This document shows, piece by piece, positions 1 to 7,024 of a stretch of 7,026 nt of DNA. Both the position numbers and the translations under genes were made by a program. Source of the DNA: CBFHSD01 sp965658375 (lineage in GTDB: Bacteria > Bacteroidota > Bacteroidia > Flavobacteriales_G > Salibacteraceae); NCBI GenBank assembly GCA_965658375.1, contig CBFHSD010000082.1, forward strand, positions 1 through 7,026, given 5' to 3'. The notes under the pieces are model-generated. The model ran no database searches. It was not told where the DNA came from and was given only the letters and a program-made list of their open reading frames with translations. The stretch's first letter is position 1; each line of letters opens with the position of its first letter.

Positions 1-1
1 C

Positions 2-1192
2 TTTGTTTCGGCTAACCGATTGCAGATAGAACTGGATAAGCAAAATGGAAAGTTAGGCGGTCGCATCTTTGGTTTTTTTGGGAAGAAACCGAGTAATTTC
101 ATTACCAGTATGTTGCTTGGAAACAACATTGCAATGGTGGTTTACGGTATTGGAATGGGCATGCTGCTAGAACCTGTGCTTTCATCTTACATCCCGAGTT
201 CTTTATTCGCTCTTTTACTGCAAACCATTTTCTCCACATTAGTCATTCTCATCACGGCTGAGTTTTTACCTAAAATGCTTTTTAGAATCAATCCCAACAG
301 AACCCTCAGCATTTTTTCAGTTCCCGTGTTAGTCATCTATTACGTGCTTTATCCTATTTCTTCCTTTGTTACTTGGATCTCAACGGCCATTATTTCTAAG
401 CTTTTTAAAACAGAAGAAGAAGTGACTGCCCAAGAATTTGGACGTGTTGATTTAGATAATTTTGTGCGCGAGGTAGCCGACAATATTCAGGAAGATCATG
501 AAATTGAGAATGAGATTCAAATCTTGAAGAATGCCCTTGATTTTACAAATGTGAAAATTCGAGAGTGCATGGTTCCTAGAAATGAATTGACCGCGCTTGA
601 TATTAGCGATTCTATTGATGAATTGAAACAAACGTTCATAGAAACGGGGTTTAGTAAAGTCTTGGTTTACAGAGAAACCATTGACAACATTATTGGCTAT
701 GTGCATTCAAGTGAATTATTCAAGAGACCCAAAGCCATTAAAAATGCATTATTACCTGTAGGCATTGCTCCAGAGTCGATGTTAGCTTCTGTGGCACTTG
801 AAAACTTCATAAAAGACAAGCGAAGCATCATTGTGGTGGTAGATGAATACGGTGGTACAGCCGGTATAGTAACCATTGAAGATGTTATTGAAGAAATTTT
901 TGGTGAAATTGAAGACGAACACGATAAGGAAGAGTTGATAGAAAATCAGGTAGACGATGATCTCTTTCAGTTTTCTGCTCGCCTAGAAGTAGATTACTTG
1001 AATGAAAACTATGATTTTGAGATTCCAGATAGCAGTGATTACGAAACATTAGCAGGCTACATCATTTCTATTGCAGAACGTATTCCCGAGCAAGATGAAG
1101 TAATAGAAACCGACAGGTTCAGCTTCAGTATATTGCACGAAAGTGACAGCCGCATCGAGTTGGTCGAAATGCGTGTAAAATCAGTTGATTAG
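2..1192 (+). CDS. CorC/HlyC-family CNNM-CBS membrane protein (hemolysin-like), 5' end missing
   Basis: Inner-membrane protein of the CNNM/CorC (TlyC, 'hemolysin') family, linked in other bacteria to Mg2+/Co2+ efflux or resistance; the substrate here is unknown. The reading frame is open to the left edge, beginning FVSANRLQIELDKQNG, a stretch that normally follows the first membrane helix of the CNNM (DUF21) domain. The start is therefore outside the window and the TTG at 20 is an internal Leu codon. Numbering from that codon, three hydrophobic segments lie near residues 27-52, 63-88 and 95-125, followed by a CBS pair: about 183-236 (begins MVPRNELTALD) and 245-303 (contains VDEYGGTAGIVTIEDVIEE). 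The acidic EEIFGEIEDEHD motif typical of the family comes next, then a C-terminal CorC_HlyC domain about 312-386. The CBS pair probably senses nucleotide, but this is family knowledge. It could be annotated corC, tlyC or gldE-like; the neighbouring foldase gene argues weakly against GldE. It ends in TAG 65 bp before the next gene on the same strand. Confidence 0.93.
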   Translation, partial: FVSANRLQIELDKQNGKLGGRIFGFFGKKPSNFITSMLLGNNIAMVVYGIGMGMLLEPVLSSYIPSSLFALLLQTIFSTLVILITAEFLPKMLFRINPNRTLSIFSVPVLVIYYVLYPISSFVTWISTAIISKLFKTEEEVTAQEFGRVDLDNFVREVADNIQEDHEIENEIQILKNALDFTNVKIRECMVPRNELTALDISDSIDELKQTFIETGFSKVLVYRETIDNIIGYVHSSELFKRPKAIKNALLPVGIAPESMLASVALENFIKDKRSIIVVVDEYGGTAGIVTIEDVIEEIFGEIEDEHDKEELIENQVDDDLFQFSARLEVDYLNENYDFEIPDSSDYETLAGYIISIAERIPEQDEVIETDRFSFSILHESDSRIELVEMRVKSVD

Positions 1193-1197
1193 GACTA

Positions 1198-1227
1198 TTT
1201 GTTAAATCATTTCGAGTTGTATATTCG
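1198..1227 (+). promoter_or_regulatory. Candidate Bacteroidota promoter for the PpiD-like gene
   Basis: TTTG at 1198-1201 is followed after 18 bp by TATATTCG at 1220-1227, one mismatch from the Bacteroidota -7 consensus TAnnTTTG. The spacing fits the known -33/-7 arrangement. Transcription would start near 1233, leaving a leader of about 24 nt. Upstream of the ATG, AAAGG at 1242-1246 is at most a weak Shine-Dalgarno, 10 nt from the start codon. No terminator-like hairpin separates the CorC-like gene from this one, so read-through from upstream is also possible. This is a motif match only. Confidence 0.4.
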
Positions 1228-1256
1228 CACCCCATATATTTAAAGGTATAGTTTAA

Positions 1257-3395
1257 ATGGCAGTAATTGGTAGTATCCGAAAACGTTCGGGTTTATTGGT
1301 AGGAGTAGTAGGAGCAGCAATGGTTCTTTTCATTGCAGGTGAGGCACTTACGTCTGGCTCTATATTTTTTAGCGCACAGAACAACGAAATAGGAAGCATT
1401 GACGGTAGTTCGTACTCTGCGGTAGATTTTGAGCTCATGGTGCAAACCTATTTGGCAAAGAATTATCCTGATCAGTCAATGATCAATGCGCAGGTGAAAG
1501 ATCAAGCACGCGATGCGGTTTGGAGAGAATTGATAAGACAAGCTGCTTTACAAACGCAATTTGATGCGCTTGGAATTAGTGTTTCTGACAATGAAGTGCT
1601 CGATATGATCAAGAATAATCCGAGCAATCCAATCTTGGTGCGTTACTTCTCAGATCCTCAAACAAGACAAATTTTCGATCAATTTGTAGATCCACAAACA
1701 GGAGGTCTTTCTTCTGCAGCTGTAATCAACTATTTGCAAACAGTAGTTTACGGTAACAGCGAAAACCCACAAGCAGCGCAAGCGAAAGCTGGATGGGAAG
1801 CTTTTCAAGAACAAGACTTGAAAAACTCTATGCTGCAAAAGAAATACAATGATTTGGTAGCGGGTGGAATGTACAGAACAAACATTGAGGTTGAGCAAAT
1901 CTCTCAAGAAACTTCTGCAGCATACACGTTTAAAGCAGCGAGTAAATTATACAGTGCTGTTCCTGATGATCAGGTAACATATTCTGATGCAGATTTAAGA
2001 GAATACTATATCAAACACAAAAACGAAGTGGAGTATACAGAAGAAAAAGCTGTACGCTCAATGGACTATGTGGTTTGGGAAGTAATTCCAACAGAAAAAG
2101 ATGAAGCATACGCTGAAGCTGAATTGCAAGACATGGTAATGTCTTTTGAAGCAAGCACTGCAGATACTTTATTTGTTCAAGAGAATAGCGATACGCCATT
2201 CAATTTTAAATGGGTGTCTGAAGGAAGTTTCCCTGAGGTTGTAGATTCTACCATCATGAATGCAGAGATGAACACCGTAATAGGCCCATTCAAAAATGGC
2301 GAGCGTTATGAGTTGGTAAAAGTAAAAGATCAGAAAATGGCTCCTGATAGTATCAGATCAAGCCACATTCTTTTACAAATTGCCGAAGGACAAGACTCTA
2401 GTGCAGTTATGGCATTGGCAGATAGCTTAGAAAATGAGATTGCTAACGGAGCAAACTTTGCCGTTTTAGCAAGTGAGTTTTCACAGGATCAAGGAAGTGC
2501 AGCAAATGGTGGAGACATTGACTGGATGACAGAAAATAGCTCAATTGTACCAGAATATAAGAAAGCTGCTTTTGATTTGGCAGAAAAAGATGGTGTTGTT
2601 AGAGCAACTTCTCAGTTTGGTGAGCACATCATCAAAATTACAGATGTAACCGCATCTAAAGAAAAAGTATATGTAGCAGTTGTAGATAATGCGTTAGAAG
2701 CCAGTACCGAAACGATGACAATTGCTTACAATGAGTCTAGCAAGTTTTCTAGAATGAGTAACAATGCTGAAGCATTTGCCACTGAAGGGGCAACTTATGG
2801 AATTAGACAAGAAGAGTTTATCGGAAAAGCAGACCTTAATGTTGGAACGCTTCCAAATTCAAAGTCAATTGTAACTTGGTTGTACAACAACGAAGTAGGA
2901 ACAGTATCTACGCCATTCGAATTGGAAGATATGTATGTAGTGGCACTCATTACTTCTGCAAGAGAAAAAGGCCTTCAGCCATTTGAAATTGTGAAAGATG
3001 ATTTGATAGAGCCTGTGATCAAAGAGAAAAAAGCAGAAATGCTAATGGCTCAAGTAAGCGACAAAGTTTCTGTAGAAGAAGCTGCTGCGCAATGGGGAAC
3101 TAACGTTCAAGGTGGAATTCAAGCGAACTTCGGAAATCTTGATATCCCAGGCTTGGGTGTAGAGCCAAATGTACTTGGTACAATGATAGCTATGCAACAA
3201 GGAGACTTGTCTAATCCGATTGAAGGAGAAAGAGGTGTTTACATGATTGAGATGACCGCGGTTCAAGAAGGAACAGCTTCTCTTGATGGTAAGGCAAATA
3301 GTCAAATGAATCTAGAACGCAGAGCAAGCTTTGAACCAATTAGAGCGTTAAATACTGACGTTGAGATTGAAGATAATAGGTACAAGTTTTACTAA
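1257..3395 (+). CDS. ppiD: PpiD-like membrane-anchored periplasmic peptidyl-prolyl cis-trans isomerase / chaperone
   Basis: A 712-residue SurA/PpiD-type foldase that would help newly exported proteins fold at the periplasmic face of the inner membrane. RKR at residues 8-10 is followed by one hydrophobic helix (about 12-33), giving an N-in anchor with the rest periplasmic; the protein has no cysteine. A SurA_N-like chaperone region covers roughly 35-215. A canonical parvulin (rotamase, PpiC) domain covers about 365-463, with SSHILL (His370), Asp411, NGGDIDWM and FGEHIIK (His457). These family residues are kept, so the domain may be catalytic, unlike the inactive parvulin domain of E. coli PpiD. 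The region from about 510 to 670 carries further parvulin-like half modules. The protein is longer than E. coli PpiD (623 aa), as is usual in Bacteroidota. The ATG start is supported by the anchor at the extreme N terminus and an in-gap promoter candidate. It lies 64 bp downstream of the CorC-like gene and converges on mfd. Some pipelines would call it only 'SurA N-terminal domain-containing protein'. Confidence 0.93.
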   Translation: MAVIGSIRKRSGLLVGVVGAAMVLFIAGEALTSGSIFFSAQNNEIGSIDGSSYSAVDFELMVQTYLAKNYPDQSMINAQVKDQARDAVWRELIRQAALQTQFDALGISVSDNEVLDMIKNNPSNPILVRYFSDPQTRQIFDQFVDPQTGGLSSAAVINYLQTVVYGNSENPQAAQAKAGWEAFQEQDLKNSMLQKKYNDLVAGGMYRTNIEVEQISQETSAAYTFKAASKLYSAVPDDQVTYSDADLREYYIKHKNEVEYTEEKAVRSMDYVVWEVIPTEKDEAYAEAELQDMVMSFEASTADTLFVQENSDTPFNFKWVSEGSFPEVVDSTIMNAEMNTVIGPFKNGERYELVKVKDQKMAPDSIRSSHILLQIAEGQDSSAVMALADSLENEIANGANFAVLASEFSQDQGSAANGGDIDWMTENSSIVPEYKKAAFDLAEKDGVVRATSQFGEHIIKITDVTASKEKVYVAVVDNALEASTETMTIAYNESSKFSRMSNNAEAFATEGATYGIRQEEFIGKADLNVGTLPNSKSIVTWLYNNEVGTVSTPFELEDMYVVALITSAREKGLQPFEIVKDDLIEPVIKEKKAEMLMAQVSDKVSVEEAAAQWGTNVQGGIQANFGNLDIPGLGVEPNVLGTMIAMQQGDLSNPIEGERGVYMIEMTAVQEGTASLDGKANSQMNLERRASFEPIRALNTDVEIEDNRYKFY

Positions 3396-3415
3396 ACAGT
3401 ACTTCAAGAGATAGT

Positions 3416-3446
3416 AAAAAGGGCGTTCATTTGAACGCCCTTTTTT
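3416..3446. terminator. Bidirectional rho-independent terminator between ppiD-like gene and mfd
   Basis: A 13-bp inverted repeat has arms at 3416-3428 and 3433-3445 and a 4-nt loop (ATTT). The core is GGGCGTTC/GAACGCCC, with A5 on the left and T6 on the right. Read on the plus strand it ends the ppiD-like transcript 21 nt after its stop codon. Read on the minus strand it ends mfd. The mfd TAA (3447-3445) uses the last bases of the T-tract, so the mfd stop codon overlaps the base of the hairpin. Confidence 0.92.
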
Positions 3447-6400
3447 ATGCCATAGGTTCTAGATAAGTCAGTGCTTTTTGGAGTTCGCTTATTGCTGAGA
3501 ACACCACGCTTAGCTTCTCGTTTTTTTGCTTCATAGTGCAGCGTTCAGGGTATTTCTGCACGTAAGCAAGTACCTTCGAGAACTCCACGCTTTGGTAATA
3601 CTTGTGATTTTGATCTGCCGGGAAATAGCAGATGAGTTTATTCATTTTTAAAACGATTTTTTCAATACCGATCTTCTTTCCAATCCATTTGAGGCGCATA
3701 CTCTGAACAAGGTCTTCTACCTCTTCAGGCAATGGTCCAAAGCGATCAATGAGTTCTTCTTTAAAAGCGTTGACTTGGCCTTCTTCTTCCATCTCAGCCA
3801 ATTGCTTGTAAAGTGCTAGTCGCTCTGTAACGTTATTGACATAATCTACCGGAATCAACAATTCGAAATCGGTTTCGAGCTGGGTATCAATAAATAAATC
3901 ATCGGGTTGATCAGGGAATACGTCTTTGAATTCATTTTCTTTCAACTCATTCATAGCTTCGCTCAATATCTTTTGGTACATGTCTAAGCCAATCTCTGAT
4001 ATGAAACCACTTTGCTCACCACCTAAGAGGTTCCCTGCCCCACGAATATCAAGATCGCGCATGGCAATATTGAATCCACTGCCTAAATCGCTGAATTGAG
4101 AAATGGCCGTCAGTCTTCTGCGAGCATCTCCTGTCATGGTGCTAATTGGTGGAGAGAGTAGGTAGCAAAACGCTTTCTTGTTGCTTCGCCCAACACGGCC
4201 TCGCATTTGGTGTAAATCACTCAATCCAAATTGGTGTGCATTGGTAATGATAATGGTATTGGCATTGGGAATGTCTAAGCCACTTTCAATAATTGTTGTT
4301 GCTACCAAAACATCGCGTTCGCCTTCTATAAAGCGCATCATGCGGTCTTCCAATTCCTTTCCTTCCATTTGTCCATGGGCAGTTACAACACGTGCATCTG
4401 GCACTACACGTTGAATCATCCCAGCTACTTCAGAGAGGTTTTGTACCCGATTGTTCACCACAAATACTTGTCCGTTGCGCTGTAACTCGTACTGTACGGC
4501 ATCGCGAATTACCTCCTCATTAAACGTGTGAAGCTCTGTTTGAACAGGTTGTCTATTGGGAGGTGGTGTATTGATGACACTCAAATCTCTTGCGCCAAGT
4601 AGTGAGAATTGCAGTGTTCTTGGAATTGGTGTTGCTGTTAGCGTAAGCGTATCTACATTGGCTTTAAGGGTCTTTAATTTGTCTTTTACGCCTACTCCAA
4701 ATTTTTGTTCTTCGTCAATAATAAGAAGGCCAATGTCTTTGAATTTTACATCTTTCCCAACAATACGGTGGGTTCCAATGAGAATGTCCACTTTACCTTC
4801 TGCAAGCTTCCCTAAGGTTTCTTTGATTTGTTTGCTGCTTCTAAAACGGTTCACATAATCTACAGTTACGGGAAAGTCTTCCAGGCGTTTGGTAAAGCTT
4901 TTAAAGTGTTGCAATGCCAAAATAGTTGTGGGAACCAATACAGCCACTTGTTTGCCGTTGACGGCAGCCTTAAAGGCAGCGCGAATGGCTACTTCTGTTT
5001 TTCCAAAACCAACATCACCACAAATGAGGCGATCCATTGGCGCTTCAGATTCCATGTCTGTTTTGAAGGCTGCTGTTGCTTTTTCTTGATCTGGAGTGTC
5101 TTCATAAATAAAACTCGCTTCCAGTTCTGTTTGTAGATAACTATCTGGTTCAAAGGCGAAACCTTGAACAGTTTTTCGCTGGGCGTAGAGCTTAATTAGG
5201 TCAAAGGCGACCTCTTTAATTTTCTTTTTGGTTTTGTTCTTCAGCTTGCTCCAAGCCTGTGTGCCAAGCTTATTGATTTTTGGCTCTGTACCTTCTTTAC
5301 CGGTATATTTACTTATACGGTGTAGGGCATGGATACTGATGTAAAGCACATCACTGTCTTTGTATACCAACTTAATGGCTTCTTGTTTTTTGCCGTGGTT
5401 GTCTGTGGTAACAAGGCCCGCAAATTGACCCACGCCATGATCTATGTGCACCACATAATCTCCTTTTTGAAGATTGGTAAGCTCCTTTAAACTAATACGC
5501 TGTTGGGCTTCTCTAAATCCATCTTTCAAGCGGAATCTATGGTAACGGTCAAAAATTTGATGATCGGTGTAGACCACAAGTTTTAAATCGTGATCTATAA
5601 AACCCGCATGCATACCAAGTAAAATGGGGGTAAAGTGCTTCTCTTTTTCGAGGTCTTCAAAAATGGCATGTAAGCGTTCTATTTGTTTGGGCGAACTCGC
5701 CACCACCACATTATCGTAACCGTTTTTCACATGATTGTTGAAATCGGTACTGAGTAATTCAAAATTTTTGTTGAACGAAGGTTGTGGTTTCTGATCAAAT
5801 TCAACCAGTGCATCTGGCTTCCCTTGGTTGCGCAGGCCAAATTGCACCATTTGGTGCGACTCTAACATCTTTTCGGCTTGTGGTTTATTCAAGTAAAGTT
5901 CTTCTGGAGAAAGATGATTCAGAGGAGATTCGAGTTCTTTGTATGCTTTTTCTGCACGCTCAAACTCTTTTTGCATGCGTTCTAGACTAAAGACCAAGTC
6001 ATGCACCCAAACTACGGGTTGGCGACTCATAAATTCTACCACGCTGCTCCAAGTAGTAATGAGTTCTTTGTTTCGAATGTTTGGGATGATGGTTACCTTG
6101 TTGTACTTGCCTTCACTCAGCTGAGAGGCTGGGTCGAAACTTCTTATGGAGTCTACTTCATCACCAAAAAACTCAATGCGGTATGGGGTTTCATGTGCAA
6201 AAGAGAAAATGTCAACAATTCCACCTCGAATGGCGAACTCGCCTGGCTGTGTGACAAAGTCTACACGTTCAAACTGATATTCAAAGAGCATCTCATTTAC
6301 AAAATCGAGGCTCAGCTCCATGCCATTTTTTACCTCTAGTGTGTTCTGCTTTAAAGCAGTTCGAGATGCTACTTTCTCTGCAAGTGCTTCAGGGTAAGTA

Positions 6401-6768
6401 ATCACAAACAAGCCTTGCTTGCGGTGGCTCAATGCTTCAAGAACCTCAGCACGTTGCAGCACATTGGCATTTTCTGTTTTTTCTGTTTGGTAGGGCAGTC
6501 GAGAAGAGGACGGGAAGAAGAGTACTTTCTTTTTGCTGAGCAGTGCTTCAAGGTCATTTGCAAAATAGGCAGCTTCTTCTTTATCGTTGAGAATAACCAA
6601 GTTGAAATCGTTGGTTTGGTCTAGGCATGACGCCATGAATACGGCATCTCCAGACCCTGCAAAACCATTGATATGAATATTCTGATTACTTCTTTCAAGA
6701 AGAGCGGTGCAGAGGGTTTTTAAGTGAGAAGATTGGCTAAAGCGCTCCTTCAGTTCTTCAATGGTCAT
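3445..6768 (-). CDS. mfd: Transcription-repair coupling factor Mfd
   Basis: Cytoplasmic ATP-driven DNA translocase that pushes stalled RNA polymerase off lesions and recruits UvrA/UvrB for transcription-coupled nucleotide excision repair. With the start at MTIEELKERF it has 1107 residues, close to E. coli Mfd (1148). Domains in order: a UvrB-homology region about 1-200 (contains FAIRGGIVDIF, 178-188), an intermediate region 200-400, the RNA polymerase-interaction domain about 430-510 (LQKGDYVVHIDHGVGQFAGL), the superfamily 2 RecG-like motor about 535-890, and a TRCF C-terminal domain about 965-1070. Motor motifs are intact: Walker A GDVGFGKT (584-591), DEEQ (685-688), TATPIPRTL (711-719) and QMRGRVGRS (854-862). 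The N-terminal UvrB-like loop reads GFAGSGDA (35-42), with Asp in place of Lys, so only the C-terminal motor should hydrolyse ATP. The frame stays open to an ATG at 6834, but those 22 extra residues are not Mfd-like and that codon lies inside the promoter candidate. The leader is A-rich without a Shine-Dalgarno. Confidence 0.98.
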   Translation of the reverse strand: MTIEELKERFSQSSHLKTLCTALLERSNQNIHINGFAGSGDAVFMASCLDQTNDFNLVILNDKEEAAYFANDLEALLSKKKVLFFPSSSRLPYQTEKTENANVLQRAEVLEALSHRKQGLFVITYPEALAEKVASRTALKQNTLEVKNGMELSLDFVNEMLFEYQFERVDFVTQPGEFAIRGGIVDIFSFAHETPYRIEFFGDEVDSIRSFDPASQLSEGKYNKVTIIPNIRNKELITTWSSVVEFMSRQPVVWVHDLVFSLERMQKEFERAEKAYKELESPLNHLSPEELYLNKPQAEKMLESHQMVQFGLRNQGKPDALVEFDQKPQPSFNKNFELLSTDFNNHVKNGYDNVVVASSPKQIERLHAIFEDLEKEKHFTPILLGMHAGFIDHDLKLVVYTDHQIFDRYHRFRLKDGFREAQQRISLKELTNLQKGDYVVHIDHGVGQFAGLVTTDNHGKKQEAIKLVYKDSDVLYISIHALHRISKYTGKEGTEPKINKLGTQAWSKLKNKTKKKIKEVAFDLIKLYAQRKTVQGFAFEPDSYLQTELEASFIYEDTPDQEKATAAFKTDMESEAPMDRLICGDVGFGKTEVAIRAAFKAAVNGKQVAVLVPTTILALQHFKSFTKRLEDFPVTVDYVNRFRSSKQIKETLGKLAEGKVDILIGTHRIVGKDVKFKDIGLLIIDEEQKFGVGVKDKLKTLKANVDTLTLTATPIPRTLQFSLLGARDLSVINTPPPNRQPVQTELHTFNEEVIRDAVQYELQRNGQVFVVNNRVQNLSEVAGMIQRVVPDARVVTAHGQMEGKELEDRMMRFIEGERDVLVATTIIESGLDIPNANTIIITNAHQFGLSDLHQMRGRVGRSNKKAFCYLLSPPISTMTGDARRRLTAISQFSDLGSGFNIAMRDLDIRGAGNLLGGEQSGFISEIGLDMYQKILSEAMNELKENEFKDVFPDQPDDLFIDTQLETDFELLIPVDYVNNVTERLALYKQLAEMEEEGQVNAFKEELIDRFGPLPEEVEDLVQSMRLKWIGKKIGIEKIVLKMNKLICYFPADQNHKYYQSVEFSKVLAYVQKYPERCTMKQKNEKLSVVFSAISELQKALTYLEPMA

Positions 6769-6799
6769 AGATAATCTCGACTTTTTTAAATAGCAAAAG

Positions 6800-6820
6800 C
6801 CCCAACATGTATTGCTGGGG
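6800..6820 (-). promoter_or_regulatory. Hairpin in the mfd 5' leader
   Basis: Read on the minus strand, CCCCAGCA (6820-6813) pairs with TGTTGGGG (6807-6800) across the 5-nt loop ATACA, giving 8 bp that include one G-U pair. The sequence after it, CTTTTGCTATTT, is only moderately T-rich. If the promoter candidate at 6832-6839 is right, this hairpin sits almost at the 5' end of the mfd mRNA and may protect it or affect translation. Otherwise it could be a weak second terminator for the gene entering from the right. Confidence 0.5.
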
Positions 6821-6831
6821 AGATTCAATTC

Positions 6832-6839
6832 CAAATGTA
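6832..6839 (-). promoter_or_regulatory. Candidate mfd promoter (-7 element)
   Basis: Minus-strand TACATTTG (6839-6832) exactly matches the Bacteroidota -7 consensus TAnnTTTG. No good TTTG -33 box lies at the usual distance; the nearest, 6880-6877, is about 37 bp upstream, which is too far. Transcription would begin near 6825, giving a leader of about 57 nt before the ATG at 6768. It sits just downstream of the terminator at 6879-6912, consistent with mfd being transcribed alone. Confidence 0.4.
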
Positions 6840-6878
6840 ATCCTAAAATTAGATTTCATGGTTCACTAAGCCCCAACA

Positions 6879-6912
6879 AAAAAATCGAGATAAAAGTTTA
6901 TCTCGATTTTTT
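6879..6912. terminator. Perfect 16-bp inverted repeat, probable terminator of the gene at the right edge
   Basis: Arms at 6879-6894 and 6897-6912 are perfectly complementary and separated by only 2 nt; in RNA the loop would open to at least 4 nt. The core is TCGAGATAAA, flanked by A6 and T6. It begins 43 bp after the stop codon of the partial minus-strand gene. On that strand the hairpin runs into seven T residues (TTTTTTTG), the expected form of an intrinsic terminator, and its symmetry would let it work in both directions. Confidence 0.8.
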
Positions 6913-6955
6913 GTACTTCGTAGCAACCTGAAATCGGTTGTTGGAATTCTTGCTA

Positions 6956-7024
6956 TTAAATGGAAATGGTGCGGGTTACCAATTTGCCGTTTTTTCTATA
7001 GGTAGCTATAATTGCCGGTGCCCG
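6956..7024 (-). CDS. C-terminal end of an unidentified protein, possibly with a T9SS-like sorting tail
   Basis: On the minus strand one frame is open from the right edge for 22 codons to a TAA at 6958-6956 and ends ATYRKNGKLVTRTISI. The other two minus-strand frames meet stops within about 10 codons of the edge. The frame is followed by the strong terminator at 6879-6912, which supports a genuine gene end. The alternation of short beta-like stretches, an N-G turn and a basic residue before the final hydrophobic strand resembles the last part of type A T9SS sorting domains. The usual Gly-x-Tyr before the first strand is not clear, however, so the family is a guess. Too little is visible to name a function. 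Confidence 0.5.
   Translation of the reverse strand, partial: RAPAIIATYRKNGKLVTRTISI

Larger units (their letters stand above)
6797..6878. repeat. 11-bp direct repeat flanking the mfd promoter region
   Basis: AAGCCCCAACA occurs exactly at 6797-6807 and 6868-6878, 71 bp apart. The first copy holds one arm of the mfd leader hairpin. The second lies directly against the left arm of the inverted repeat at 6879-6912. A second imperfect pair, ATCTCGACTTTTTT at 6774-6787 and ATCTCGATTTTTT at 6900-6912, lies outside the first. The origin may be duplicated terminator sequence. Confidence 0.6.

Noticed and set aside
20..22. TTG as start codon of the CorC-like gene
   Set aside because: The same frame is open to the left edge and encodes FVSANR, which continues the conserved family sequence upstream, so the true start is outside the window.
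1469..1485. Two TGATCA palindromes close together within the PpiD-like gene
   Set aside because: Short palindromes inside coding sequence are explained by codon use, and there is no further structure around them.
1650..3305. Minus-strand ORFs of about 61-87 codons within the PpiD-like gene
   Set aside because: These are antisense shadows of a well-supported coding frame, with no motif or regulatory signal of their own.
4178..6624. Plus-strand ORFs of 66-112 codons within mfd
   Set aside because: They lie opposite a strongly conserved gene, have no own promoters or recognisable domains, and are frame shadows.
6769..6834. Upstream ATG at 6834 as the mfd start (22 extra residues)
   Set aside because: The added residues do not resemble Mfd N termini, the codon lies inside the promoter candidate, and the segment contains the leader hairpin.
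6758..6859. 33-codon minus-strand ORF overlapping the mfd start by 11 nt
   Set aside because: It begins upstream of the candidate promoter, has no clear ribosome-binding site, runs through the hairpin, and shows no recognisable motif. It is most likely chance.
6924..6940. Small inverted repeat CAACC/GGTTG with a 7-nt loop after the partial gene
   Set aside because: Five base pairs without a T-tract is within chance expectation, and the strong terminator just downstream explains the gene end.
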